A stretch of 64,000 nucleotides of DNA from assembly GCA_950295325.1 (NCBI GenBank), contig OX485803.1, positions 20,520,001-20,584,000 of the forward strand, in the 5' to 3' direction. Of this stretch, positions 1 to 11,574 are shown in pieces; within the stretch, counting starts at the first letter, position 1, and each line of letters begins with the position of its first letter. The DNA is from Polytrichum commune (taxonomy: Eukaryota > Streptophyta > Polytrichopsida > Polytrichales > Polytrichaceae). The translations under genes were made by a program, and so were the position numbers. A model generated the notes under the pieces. The model was not told the origin of the DNA. It saw only the letters and a list, made by a program, of their open reading frames with translations, and ran no database searches.

Positions 1-755
1 TCCTTGGCACGGCGATGACCAGGCTGGGCAGGGTGATCAGCCGCCTTCTTCCCTACAGCTGAGAAGGAGATGTGAGTGTGGCCATGAGGTAGCACACTGT
101 TGCTGACGATAACGTTGATGTGAGCAGATTCACGAACATCCACAATATTCAAGGTCATGCCAGGAAGCTTGGCAGGCATCTGGTCACCCGTAACGCTGGT
201 CGCCAGCTGCATGCTATAGCATCCAGAGGGGACGATAGTGGAGCCCAAGGTAAGGCCCGGGCAAATGGCCAGAAACTGGGGCTTGCTCACCAAGCATTCA
301 TGCATAATGTGAGGGAATTTCCCCAAGCACGGGTTTGATGCATCTGTGCATGTTATTTCGGTTCCAGTGGGGGCTAACACCACTTTCTGGATGAACCCTA
401 ATGGGAATGAGGTTAACCCTAGCTTGCTTACAGTGGCATGATCTGTTGCGGCGGAGGAGATGCATGGTGTGTTAGGATCGGAGACGTGGAACACCCATGT
501 GCATCCTTCGATGGCCGTTCTCCAGCCGCTGGTTTCACACATGTTAGCCTCAATGAACTCCACCCCTGGGAGTACAAGCTTGAGTGTTCGGAGTTGATCG
601 GTGTCTCGGAGTGAGCGAACTACACATCGCACGCGGTAGCCTCCTTGCATGAGGTATTTGCTTACCCATGTTACCAGGTAGCCCGAAGCTCCGATGACTA
701 GGCAGAGATCACCTGCTCGCAATTGTGTGTGGGTGGCCTCAGCATCCTCCGCCAT
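1..755 (-). CDS. Extended SDR (dihydroflavonol reductase/CCR-like), C-terminus off the window
   Basis: An open frame of 251 codons starts at the ATG at 755 and runs unbroken off the left edge, so the gene is partial. Residues 19-28 carry the Rossmann nucleotide loop (LVIGASGYLV), followed by the basic stretch VRCVVRS typical of NADPH-binding plant reductases. Further on come VFHV, CPGLTLGS and VDVRESAHINV, which match the conserved NPGLVLGP and VDVRDVA-AH blocks of the DFR/CCR/anthocyanidin reductase group. Two oddities are visible. The third loop glycine is valine, and the stretch before CPG is too short to hold the usual Y-x3-K catalytic pair; I find no such pair. Family members reduce phenolic aldehydes or flavonoids in the cytosol, but this copy may be inactive, divergent or a pseudogene. 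No intron is seen, although family genes usually have several. Decayed copies of its start region lie upstream. Confidence 0.72.
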   Translation of the reverse strand, partial: MAEDAEATHTQLRAGDLCLVIGASGYLVTWVSKYLMQGGYRVRCVVRSLRDTDQLRTLKLVLPGVEFIEANMCETSGWRTAIEGCTWVFHVSDPNTPCISSAATDHATVSKLGLTSFPLGFIQKVVLAPTGTEITCTDASNPCLGKFPHIMHECLVSKPQFLAICPGLTLGSTIVPSGCYSMQLATSVTGDQMPAKLPGMTLNIVDVRESAHINVIVSNSVLPHGHTHISFSAVGKKAADHPAQPGHRRAK

Positions 756-1830
756 GGCTGATTTATTAGATGAAACTGCGTACGATGAAGACAACGACAT
801 CATTTAAACAGCATGCACAGCATCCAAGTTCGAAGTTGTAAGTCTAAGGGGCTTACAAGCTTCAATATTAAGAAGCTCAAACTGTGAAAGCTGAAAACTT
901 CACTAATTCTCAGGCCGTCAAAAATTTGAGCAAGTGTAGAACGATCATGTTCAATCTTTGCGGCATCCGCCATGGCCACCTATCAGATGGAATTGCCTAA
1001 GCAGCAATGCACATGATGAAGAAAGTAAGAACGTTAAACCAAGAGCATGCATACCGAAAGACCTAGATTTTGATTCCCCCTTTACAAGAGATCGAGTTGA
1101 GAAGACTTTTGCGATGAAGATTTCATTCAATGCTCAAATTATTGAGAGCTGAATCACCAATCCCTAAGCATTCAATAGTTTGAGAAAACAAAGAAAGGTC
1201 ATACTCTATAGTTTGAGAGTAGGGGTAATTGCCAGATGCAATTGCACCAGTACAGCAACGGCATTAATTGATTCAACAGCATGGACACCGATGTAGATTG
1301 TGAACCCTGCTTCACACTAGAGATCGAGTGGAGAACTTACAATGTTAGGAACAAAGTCAAATCCGAAATTCCGAACTATTAAGTTGAGCAAGCATCAGGT
1401 GATCATGCTCAATTTTGGGAACATCCGGCATGGCTAAGATCCACAGCGCATGATGAAGACAGTTACAACAGTTAAGACAGGAGCATGCACACAGACCTAG
1501 ATCATGAGGCATCCCTTCACTAGAGATCGAGTTGAGAGCTTCTTTAGAAGTTTGATACCAAAATCTGACAAGAGCTTTTATCCGATTTAGCTCAAACTAT
1601 CGTGATCTTGTCAAATCCGAGCACAAGAATTCCACTTCAACTTTGGTGGCATCCGTCATGGCTACTGTACCAGATGCAATTGCACAAGCACAGCCCATGA
1701 AGACACTAATGATGATTAAGCAACAACATGCGTGCCGACCGACCTACCTCATAATCTAACAGATGTAGATTATGAGGCTTCAATTGCGCTAGAGATCCGA
1801 GTTGAGACCGCAAACTTGAAATTTTCGGGA
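750..1830. repeat. Degenerate tandem copies of the SDR start region
   Basis: Four to five diverged units of roughly 220-330 bp lie directly upstream of the SDR gene. Each carries a 'catccg-catggc' block (near 753, 970, 1432 and 1655) that reads on the minus strand as ATG followed by Ala/Thr-Asp-Ala, like the gene's own start. Each also has a 'gatgaag-aca' block, an 'agcatgca' block, 'gacctagat' and 'agagatcgagttgag'. This suggests repeated local duplication of the 5' end of the gene. Confidence 0.6.
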
Positions 1831-2921
1831 GCATTTCGACAATTGCATTTGACGAGTTGTATTCCATAACTCGTACTATTGCGAGCTACATCAATCCTCG
1901 AGTGTAAAGTTCACATAGTCCAAAATGAATCATCTGTGGAACCAATCCATTAAGCGGGGGAACGGAACTAAATCAAAACCCGTTGGCTTGGATCCACAAA
2001 ACGAGACCTCAAATGCACGAGGTAGGTTTAATATTTTGACCGCAAAAATAACGTTAGTTCTACATGGGAACTATCAACCCGTAAACTTAGCGTTGGAAGT
2101 CTGCTAGCTATTTGGTATCACATTTGAATCTGATGTGTGGACTTGAGGAAACAAGCATCATTAGTAAGAGGCTCTCCTCAATGGAAGGCTCCTTTCCTCA
2201 ACCTCTCTACCTTATCCTGGCCGAGCAATCTTAGAATAAGTATTTATTCTAAGAATAACCTCCGTTACTCGCTTGGATGCTAATTTCCACAGCTTAATCA
2301 TCGAGGTGCAACGATACAAGAGATGGAACCGTCAATAGCTAAGTGCACAGAAAATTAGAGATCGGTAGCTGCATTTCTCAATTTACAGATCAACCTACAT
2401 GTGACTCACCGCAATCAGATCTGAGAGACTTCACAATTATTCTGGAAAAATGGTATAAAACCGACGAACATTACAAAAGATCAGTGATCTACATCTGCAC
2501 CCACTCGACAACCACCAATGCAATTCCACTCTCGTAGTTACAACTGCAGTCCCTCTCGATCGTGAGTACTTACCGAGCTCCGAGACTCAACTAATATCAA
2601 CAAGCTCCAAGCTCCTTCTCCTCCTCCTACACCCTTAGCCTTGATCCTCACCTTGTCTGCTGAGATTATCAAGTGCCTCTAACTTAGAACTTGTGCCTGA
2701 TCCACAACATGAGCTTCGAGGTACTAAGTGGTTGTAGTTCTGGCAGATTGCAAATATGTAGGCCGAGGTGACGTTCCATTGCAAAGCTGTTTCAACTTCA
2801 GACGCCGTTCAAGATTAAACAAATTTAGTACAAGATTGAGATCTACAAGGTGCAGGCTGCCTGACACCGTCCTGCAAGGGGTGCTCAGTCAAAGTGGCTA
2901 AGTAATGCACACATCTAGGTA
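1831..2921. other. Intergenic, nothing recognised
   Basis: AT-rich sequence with only short open frames and no recognisable protein motif, RNA gene or terminal repeat. Confidence 0.5.
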
Positions 2922-3172
2922 AACGGCTTTGTCTAATTAGTGTGGACCACACTAATCCCCAATTAGCCACGCTGTTCTCTGATTAGTTTGAAGTGGTCCA
3001 CTCTAATTTCCAGTGTGAAAAATTAGTGTGGGCATTTTCGTCTACATATTTTGATGAGAATTGCAAGGCCAAGCAAGTACTATAAAATTACTAATGGCAA
3101 CCAAGGCAAGTGTTGTAAAATTAATGTGGACCACATGAATTCCACCCACACTCATTAGACCGAAAAGAAAAG
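2922..3172. mobile_element. TA-flanked MITE, family 1 (copy 1)
   Basis: The ends form an inverted repeat around GTCTAATTAGTGTGG (left) and CCACACTCATTAGAC (right), with TA on both outer sides. The interior is homologous to the better-preserved copy at 53667-53932. TA target and short TIR suggest a Tc1/mariner (Stowaway-like) non-autonomous element. Ends are approximate. Confidence 0.6.
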
Positions 3173-3191
3173 TATTTTGGTGGGGTACTTA

Positions 3192-3310
3192 GGGTTGGTT
3201 TCCATGTAGGCCACTCGCCCACCAGATTCTAGTGGAAATGTAGATTTTACCAAGTGGAATCTCTATTTTCTAGAATTTGGTGGACGAGCATATTGTATGG
3301 AAACTAACCC
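3192..3310. mobile_element. Tourist-like MITE (119 bp)
   Basis: The TIR GGGTTGGTTTCCAT pairs with ATGGAAACTAACCC (one mismatch). TTA lies on both sides (3189-3191 and 3311-3313), the TSD of PIF/Harbinger elements. The whole element folds into a hairpin. Confidence 0.7.
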
Positions 3311-3313
3311 TTA

Positions 3314-4580
3314 TGTTTCCCTTACCTGCCCATATATATGTACATTTCAACTTCGTTGTACTACACAAAATATTGTTGTTAGTGTCACTTCATGTTTGGG
3401 ATTATGCAATGCTATATCTATTTAATGTATATCTCATATGTTACCAACAAATGTCAAGTTGATTGTTTGGACATTATGAAACGTTAACAATTGTACATGG
3501 TAAAAAGTTACATCAATATTAAAAAGATGTAGCATTGTGCAATTCCCAAATAGAAGGTGACACTACCTGACATGTTTAGTGTACTAGATCATTTATGGTG
3601 ATTAGTGTCACATACGTTATTTGCAAAGGGCCTACACTAGATACCTAGAGGTCTCAAAGTGTCACGTCCCCTAATTGTGAATACAATACTATGTGTCAAC
3701 ACAAGTAACTATTTTAAGTGAAACATGATATGCACTCTAAACGTTGTAATGCTACACTTGTGGCAACCGAAGTGCATGTGATATTAAGGAGTTATGTAGT
3801 GTTAACATGGATGCGTGATGAAAGAGGATTTGTGTAGGATTTGACACTATGGAATAACACAAAGTCAACATTGCAATAATGACAATGTGATGCATGCAAG
3901 CATGTTAATGCTTTGGTAGTTTATTTTAATGTCAAAAACCTTGATATATGGGAGGGAAATATGACAACAAGGAGCGAGATTTAGACCGAGAACATCTGTT
4001 CCTTATATAGGGGTTTCGGGATATAAGAGAAGGATTGACATTAAGGAGGTTGATATTACGGAGCTTGGAGTGTCCATTGTGACATCTAATGTAGCACATT
4101 AGGATACTTGATATGATGTTTTGCATTTTAGTATGCAAAAGGAAGACGTGATTGAGCATACTAATGGCAAGTATCGTGTGCTTATATTTTTAGTATGCAA
4201 GACGAAGACGTTCTTGAGCATACTAATGCCAAGTGTCATTTGTGTACACTTTAGTCAACTCGTAGACCATTGTGTAACATAGCATACGCCTCTTAACACT
4301 ATTGGAACATACTCACACCAAGATATTAGTAAGTGCACTTGAACGCCAAATGTCATGAGGTGACACTATTGGTGGAGTTGTTGATCATTAGTGTAACCTA
4401 GCACGTGCCTCAATATAGGGTAAGTGACACTATCATGTGTGTGACACTAAATACCATAGACGGTGCTATACCAACTCAACTATACCTTGTATTCATAACC
4501 ATTTTTGTGTTATTGCCATCATTTAGTTTTTTTAGTTTTTTTTTCCTTTGATGATATCATGACCCGTATGCCCAAGCCAA
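3314..4580. other. AT-rich non-coding region, possible old dispersed repeat
   Basis: No gene is visible. Blocks near 3400-3480 and 4435-4470 resemble 54340-54430 and 54525-54560 (shared 'gattgttcggacatta' and 'aaataccata-acggtg' type words), so an old repeat family is likely here. It has no resolvable ends. Confidence 0.3.
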
Positions 4581-4839
4581 GATACTCATAATAATACTCA
4601 TAATAATAATAATAAGAAGAAGAACTCCGGTCTCCGGAGGGGGCCGGAGTGAATAAAGTGTCTGTTCATAGAACATCTTAGGCCATGCCTTATGGCAGTG
4701 GCGTTAGATGTAAAACTACTTCGCCCTTTGCAGGACATAGACACTATATTTAGAAACCAATAGTAAATTTCAGTAGCCGGTTATTATGTATGGGCCTTGT
4801 TTGGGGTAGTTAGTGGGGGGGGGGGGGGATTTGTATTGG

Positions 4840-5784
4840 GTTGGGAGTTTTATTTATTTATGAGAGGTCTTGGAGATCATTAATAGTTTGTCGATTTTCT
4901 AGCCTTCGTTTGTGGACTAATATGGAATGTACATATTGTGTGGCAATTATGTTAATTTGTTTAAACATGTTTTTGATTTTTTTGATAGGGAGTGTGAACG
5001 TTGTTTCCAGTTTTTTCTTTGATGGGATATGTGTTGTGCCTCTTGCTCCCGCAACTAGTACCATGAGTGGGGCTACGTTCCAACCCTTAGTTATGATGTT
5101 GTTTATGAGTGGTTGGTATTTTATGATTTTTCTGTCTAGGGTTTCAATGGCGAATCTATCATTGTAATATATGAATTCGATGAATTGTATGATGATATCA
5201 GGTTTAGGGGTTTCTGGGGAGGGGGGGGGGGTGGTTATATGGGTGGCCTATGATGCATAGTATGTCTAGTTTGAGCCTAGGGTTGCAATGACATCTTTGG
5301 GTATCACATGTACATGGAAGTAACCATGGGGGAACTATATTTTCTTGGGGTAGTTCATTATGTGTTCCTGCATTCATTAATGTATAATGTCTTGATATTC
5401 GAGTTGATACAATGAGTTTGCGTATTTCCCATACCACTTTGTTATGCCTTTTTGTTATTAGTGCATAGATGTGTTGTTGTTTGCATTTAAGTAGTACATG
5501 TAGCCATGTATCCGCATCTGTTGAGTTGCAGATAGGACATGCTCACGATGGGAAGGTTTCTCTGCCAAAGAAGAGTTGTTTTCAGGCGTGGCCCATATAT
5601 TGTCCAGTTCGGAATTTTATTAGGCACGTTTTTTGCTTATATGTGATGACGGGATTCGCCCAAAAGTCATTTGATAGTATTTAATCTATGTTGTCATTTT
5701 CTAGCCATTTGTGTAATTGATGTGTTTGATTTGCTATAATTGTTAAGTTATGTTCATTGTCATGGTTGAGAATGTGTTTACTAA
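4840..5784 (-). pseudogene. LINE ORF2 C-terminal zinc-motif segment
   Basis: This is the continuation of the LINE frame beyond the nested transposon. On the minus strand it reads KFRTGQYMGHA, then a Cys2-His-Cys cluster (CPICNSTDADTWLHVLLKC) and a TKRHNK basic block. Such a cluster followed by an RHN motif is typical of the C-terminus of LINE ORF2 proteins. Several stops interrupt the frame. It joins in phase with ...LIRHL encoded at 8410-8440 if the transposon and one TAA are removed. Confidence 0.78.
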
Positions 5785-6371
5785 GAGCATCTCCACCCAT
5801 ACGCGCTAAAGGGACTCGGCAAGCCCTTTAGCGTGGCCTTGAAGAAAAACTTGCCCCACCCCTCTTGCCCGGGCTCTTCAAACTTGCCAGGGCTCTTCAA
5901 ACTTCGGGCTCCACTCACTATCCTCGCGGGTGAGCGTTGCTCTTGCTGCGCCCACATTCCGGGCCTCATCCTCTTGCGATTCAGTGAATCGTGCCACTTT
6001 TGGGAATCAAGAGCGGTTCTGTAGGGCGGACATGGCGGGAAGTGGGCGCAGTCGCGGAGGAGATTCTGCAAGCGTTGGGCGCAGCCGGGGAGTGCGTGGA
6101 CGAGGCCGCGGGACGGCAACTCAACGATCATCCGCAGGTGGTTGCGATGTTGGAGGTGCAGTGCGGGATCAGGTACTGGAACTCTACATCGTTTTACACT
6201 CCGCCTCATCAGCCGTAGCTGTAAGATAATGTCGCATGTAAGCTTTCAAATAGAGGATTACGGGAGGATTACAGGAGTGCTGCATTCGTAGTCACGTTTC
6301 TTCGAACTAAATGTCTTGGCAGAATCTGTCGTAAATTTGAGAGACAGGTAAATCCTGGGTAATTCTCTGGT

Positions 6372-6790
6372 TGTTTAGCAGACCTGTGTCCATATTCGGG
6401 AGTTTGGGAATTCATTTCGACAGCTCGTGTCTGTGCAATTAGGTGATATGTGTGATTTGTTGTGGTTGAATTCTTTTGATGCTCCTTTCAATTCGTAAGT
6501 TCTTGTTCTGAGGTTAAGCTCGGTGGAACTGTGCAATTCAGTTGGTATCCTCAAGTGATGTCTGCAGGAATTTGAGATACCCAATCTCTCTGAATTTCTT
6601 TCGGTGTTTAGCAGATCTGTGTCCATGTCCGGGAGCTGGGGAATTCATTCGGCGGCTCGTGTCTGTGCAATTAGGCGATATGGTGTAATTTCTTGTGATT
6701 GACATCTTTTGATGCTCCTGTCACTTTGTGAGTTCTTGTTCTAGGGTTAAGCTCGGTGGAGCCGTGCAATTTAGTTGGTGTTCTAAGATG
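6372..6790. repeat. Two ~230-bp direct repeats inside the DNA transposon
   Basis: The block beginning 'gtttagcagacctgtgtccat' near 6373 recurs near 6605 with scattered differences, including the shared 'gctcgtgtctgtgcaattagg' and 'ggttaagctcggtgga' words. Confidence 0.7.
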
Positions 6791-6797
6791 ATGGGGC

Positions 6798-7610
6798 AGG
6801 GATTGGTGTAGGTTGTATAAATTTTCAGGGTTTAGGGTGTTCAACAATCAGCTCCACCTCGTATGGGCTCCAGATCCTTCTGTGTATCTCCTGAATCATG
6901 AATGTGGTGATGTAATTGTGGTTTGCCAACCACATAACCTACTTTGCCTGTTATCTAAGTTCTTAGTACATTTCACTGAGAATGAAGGTCAGCCATGTTG
7001 GTGCTATTCATCTGTGAATTGCAAGAGATTGACATTATCATTTGGTTTGTGGGTTAATGAAATTGATGCAAGAATATGTTGTTGTGGGGGGAAAGGGGTT
7101 GTTGAAGGTTGTATGTATTTCCGAGGTTTAGGGTGTTCTACATTGAGCTCCACCTCGTATGGAGTCCAGATGCCTCTGTGTATATCCTGAAGCATGAATG
7201 TGGTGATGCATTTGTGATTAGCCAAGCACGTTACCTATTTTGACTTTGATGCAAGTGCTTAGTACATTTCCCTGGATAGCATGAAGGTCAGCCATGTTTC
7301 TGCTATTTATCTGTGAATTGCAAGAAAATGACATTCGCATTTGGTTTGTGGTTAAACGAAATTGGTGCAAGGATATGTAGTTGTGGCGGGAAAGGGGTTG
7401 TTGTAGGTTTTGTATATGTCCGGGGTTGAGGGCGTTAAACATCCAGCTCTGAGTTGGATGGAGCTCAAATGGTTATGTGTAAATCCTGAAGTCTGAATCT
7501 GATGATACAATTGTGATTTGCCAAGCACATATCTACTTGCAGTTGACTTAACTGCTTATTACAGCCATGGAAGTGCCGTTTATCCGCGAATTGCATGAAC
7601 AGGACACCCA
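6798..7610. repeat. Three ~300-bp tandem repeats inside the DNA transposon
   Basis: Units start near 6798, 7098 and 7400; the last is partial (about 210 bp). Each opens with a 'gtaggttgtat' block and contains 'gctccacctcgtatgg' or a decayed form, a 'tcctgaa-catgaat' block and 'tctgtgaattgcaag'. The open frames over this region are by-products of the repeat. Confidence 0.75.
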
Positions 7611-8406
7611 TATACCTTAGACGATATGATGGGGTCCAGTTGCCTCAATTCCTTAGTAAGGTATTGCGTAATATTCCTGATCATGACAGAGCAGTGTTGC
7701 TCAAGACACATGAGATTGGGCATACCTTCTCCGTGCCAAACTTGCAGAATAAAAAAAAAGACCACATGTAATGAACTTCAATTGTTTATAACAGAAACAC
7801 TTCAACCATGCCACTAAACCCTAAAACCCTTCACTCAGGATATACGATGAGGAAAGAGACGAATACACACAGGCGTCCTTGACAGTACTGGAATATACAA
7901 AGCTTTGGATACCTATTATGATTTCGGTACAAGAATGCAGTCAGAACAATCGATTTATTTGGAAATTTATCAAACCAGAGGGCTTGCCTGTTGTCCCTTG
8001 GAGTTCGGAGGATTCGAGCAGGCAGCCAACCTTGAGCTACAACTCACAGAGCAGAGTGTATCCCGCAGCAGCCATTCAGGAAAACAGAGCGTTCATTGAC
8101 CCTAAACCCTCAAAGCTACAGAATCCTCCCTCAAGGTAATCACTGCCAGCAAGGCCAGCTAAGTGATAAGCTCTCATTTCAACACCTTCCTTGAAACAGG
8201 TTCGAAAGTGGAAAGTGGACAGGTGGGTTATTTTTGGCCAGGGCGGACATGTCATCACAGGGAATATTCCTGATCGTTTTTGGCTTGAAGAGCCAATATG
8301 CAAGTAACGGTGGGGGAGTGCCACTCTAAAGAAATTTAATGGATGTTTGGAGCCCTTCAAAGTGCATTTGGAGAGCCTGCCTTACTGCCCAAGGGTGGAG
8401 ATGCTC

Positions 8407-10180
8407 TAAGGTGCCTAATAAGGCCCTTGTCAAGTGTTTCTTGCATGGAATGCCACCAATCTTTTTGTAGGTAGTATGGTGTAGGGTGTGCATGCTCATA
8501 TGGAACTGCGGCATCTCTATGGTCTAGTTCACGTCCTTGTTTGGCTAGTGTATTTGCTTGGTCACTTCCCCCTATGTTTGTGTGGGCCTTTATTTTGTGA
8601 AGTGTGGTGCTTTGTGTGCGGGATATTAACATTTTAATCATGTTTTCTAGGATTATTTTGTCCGGGTGACTGTTATGACTAGTGGGGTGTTTAATTTGGG
8701 TGTTTAGGAGGTATAGGATGTTTAGACAATCTGTGAATATGTGGGCTGGCTCATTTTGGTACGTTGTGGTGAGGAGTTGTAGAGTGTGGTATATGGCCAT
8801 CATTTTTGCTCGTAGAATATTTTGTAGTCCCGGTAATCTTTTTGCGATTTTTAGGTTCTTGAAAAGGTTGTAAATACCATATCTAGCTTTTTCACGTCTT
8901 CATTGTCCATTATTTGTTTGGGTGGGTGGTTTGAATGACCCGTCCGTATAGTAGCAAAATTGGGGTGGGTATTTAAGCGGTAGGTATTGTTCTGGGTTGA
9001 TATTCCATGGGTTGGTTGGGGTTTGGATGGTCGGCGGGGGGGTGGGTGGGTATGTGAGTTTGGTCCATTTTGTAGTGCGGTTCACTAAGGTGTCTAGTGG
9101 CGTTAGTGGTGGAATTTGGCAAAACATTTTGGGGATTCGTAGTGTGTTGGCAGTATCTTGCATTTGTTGGGTATAGGTCTATGTTCTTATGGGTGTATTC
9201 TTATGGTGTATGCATACTATTTGTATAGCGCGATTTTCTATTCTAGGTTCACTTCTTAGTTATGGGGGAATTGTTGGTTCTTCGTAGATGATGGTATCGG
9301 CTTTGAAGTGGGTTATAACATGTGAATATGGGAAGGGTCCATTGTGAGGATTAGGATTGTGATACCAATTTTTGTTTGGCATTACTAGTTTTGTGATAGA
9401 GTTTGAGTCGTTTTTGGTTGCGAGGCGGACCCAATAGAGGGCTTGTTGAGTTTCGGTATCTGTGTGTGGGTGTGCATAGCCATTTCCATGCCATTTATGA
9501 TGGAATGTTTTTCCAACTGATCCAAATACTACATCTCTAGGGAATGGGGAGTGGAATTGTCTGAGTGTGGTGGAGCATGTTACTGGTGATGAGAAATATG
9601 AGTGTGTTATTTGGAATGTATTTATGAAGTTCTCAAGGATGGCATTTGGGAGTGTGTATTGTGAAAGTTTAAGGGGATCATTTTTGGAAGTTTTGTATTT
9701 ATATCTTTGGTATAACCATGCCACTTCAGTTTCAAATGGTTGGGTGGGGGGCTCTAGGTTGTGTGGTCTATTTAGTGCTAAGTGATATTGGTCCCATAAC
9801 CATTTTAGTCTTGTTTTAGGAATGGTAATCAAATGTCGACCAATGTTATTGTAAATGTGTGCATTGTCATATTGGGTTTGGATAGTGTATTGTATGCATG
9901 CGATATCATCTTATGGGTTGCATTCGTTAATGTGTATTTGACATAGGGGTATGGTTTGTGGTGGGGGGATATATCTGGTATCTCTCATTTGTTCTTGGTT
10001 GAAGTTTATATTTAGTATGTTAAGTAAAGTGTTGGTGTTGTTTTCAAGGGTAGTATTGTGTTAGTAGTAAAATGTTATGGCTTATGGTGTTTTGGTTGTT
10101 CCATGGAAAAAACTCTTTTTGGGGTAGCCATTTGTTGTAAGTTGTTTCATTTGGGAGTGTCCATTGGCATAGGTAGGATG
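8407..10180 (-). pseudogene. LINE ORF2 segment: post-RT linker and RNase H domain
   Basis: Open stretches on the minus strand (about 10150-9840, 9832-9260, 9163-8900, 8803-8410) read as one decayed polyprotein. Residues encoded near 8950 contain YYTDGS, the first RNase H Asp motif. The stretch IFTDCLNILYLLN holds the third acidic residue, and DQANTLAKQGR holds the last Asp. The expected glutamate just before MMAI is lysine here (AKMMAI), whereas the copy at 16.7-17.1 kb keeps AELMAI. A TGA separates YTDGS from the rest. RNase H would remove the RNA template during target-primed reverse transcription. The frame is cut at 8409 by the nested transposon. Confidence 0.82.
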
Positions 10181-10321
10181 TGTATTTTTTCGTGATTTTG
10201 TACTTGTCTATGTATGCGCATGGGCGGTCGTTTCTTATACTTTGTATCGGGAAGTGTGTTGGGTCCTTGAGTATGAATGGGGGTGGTTTTGGGTGTCCTA
10301 ATGATAGTGATACTCATAATA

Positions 10322-11574
10322 CATATAAATAAGCCCACCCTAGATATGTTCCAATGCTTGAACAACTTAAAACTCACTTTCACCCAAAACCAAGTTGTGA
10401 TGCATATACATTTCAAAGAGAGATGCTCAATGTATCTATGATCCTCAAAAGTCGGTCATCAGCTTTTGCTAAGGTAGATGAGGCTAATGTGGACACCTCC
10501 AGCTTTGTGGAATCATCTAGCCGATGGATTTGAGCATTAGAAGTTTGAGCAAGATAACAATTGCAAATCATGACCAAAGAGTTTGAAATCATTGAAATCA
10601 GAGTTTGGGGAAGGTGTTGGTATAGGCTTTGGAATCAAAGATTCTCTACTTCCCAATGTGGTGTTATAGGGAAAACTCTTTTATCATTCAATGTTGTGTA
10701 AGTGGACATCATCATTAGTAGATTCTACATGGGTCATTTGCCAAAGAAAACAAAATTATTTAATGCCAATATTGCATGTGTCATGTAAGATTGAATGTTG
10801 CCGGATTGTTTTTCCATTCATTATAGAATACCCACAATATAAGTTGATCGGCACCTAACATTGATATACCACCTCCTAATTTGCCCACATTGGACACACA
10901 AATTAGGTGTGCCATAGCTCGATGAATAGCACTCCTCATTATGGAGGATGGTGGGTGTAATTTGACTTTTGCAAATGTGACTAACCTGAAAATCATCAAG
11001 GTGGCGGCTAAATCACCATGTAGTATTCATCCACTAAATGAAATGATTATAGAACCAATTAGGAGCCAAAAACGGGTGCTCAATTAAGGAAACTAACTAA
11101 ATTAACTTTGTCCACCCTACACTAAGTGCAATTAAGATGCAGAGAAATATGTTGATATGCTTGTATACCAACTCACATGATTGATTGCACTATGAAAATA
11201 ACGTGTGGGTTAAGGTAAACGGGACTTGTTATTTAGTTACTTTTCTTAATCAAAAACTTGTATTTTGATTGGTGCATGCTTTGGTGAGGATCAAAGAACA
11301 AACACCATAAAGACACATGTTTAAAATAGATTGGATCATGTTTTTGCATCTTATTAACTACTCTCAATAGTGAACACAATTGAAAAAGACTTAAGGTGGA
11401 TATATGGAAAATGATGAAAATTAGTTGATTCGGCCAAAAAAAGTGGCTTGAAATTTGTGCAATACTCTTCATGGACATAGTAGAGTAAATGACGAGGAAT
11501 ACAAATTCTTTCATAAATTATTCCATGTAAATATTTTTCCAAAGAGACAAGTAAGTCAAACCCCCTACTTGTAT
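10322..11574. other. Non-coding, nothing recognised
   Basis: AT-rich sequence without a recognisable domain. Several short frames on the minus strand (10781-11578) show no motif I know. Confidence 0.45.

Larger units (their letters stand above)
5785..8406. mobile_element. 2.6-kb non-autonomous DNA transposon (TAA TSD, PIF/Harbinger-like)
   Basis: The ends are a perfect 14-bp TIR, GAGCATCTCCACCC and GGGTGGAGATGCTC, flanked by TAA at 5782-5784 and 8407-8409. A 3-bp TAA target fits PIF/Harbinger. I see no transposase. The left quarter is GC-rich (5830-6200), followed by two sets of internal direct repeats. Removing the element restores the reading frame of the surrounding LINE. Confidence 0.8.
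4594..10308 (-). mobile_element. 5'-truncated non-LTR retrotransposon (LINE with RNase H), interrupted by a DNA transposon
   Basis: A 13-bp TSD (gatactcataata) flanks the unit at 4581-4593 and 10309-10321. Read on the minus strand, the body gives the end of the RT region, a linker domain, an RNase H domain and a C-terminal CCHC-like zinc motif. It ends in a TTC/TTA-rich simple-repeat tail next to the left TSD. Without the nested 2622-bp DNA transposon (5785-8406) about 3.1 kb of LINE remains, so the 5' half was lost at insertion. Several in-frame stops show that it is dead. A 206-bp tail of the same family sits at 12913-13118 and a second fragment at 16698-18075. Confidence 0.87.

Noticed and set aside
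120-338. 72-codon plus-strand frame
   Set aside because: Antisense shadow of the SDR gene.
5781-6229. Overlapping frames of 99-142 codons on both strands
   Set aside because: They arise from a GC-rich, stop-poor patch inside a DNA transposon; no domain, and one crosses the TIR.
6813-7190. 125-codon plus-strand frame
   Set aside because: Spans the junction of two ~300-bp tandem repeats; the frame is a repeat artefact.
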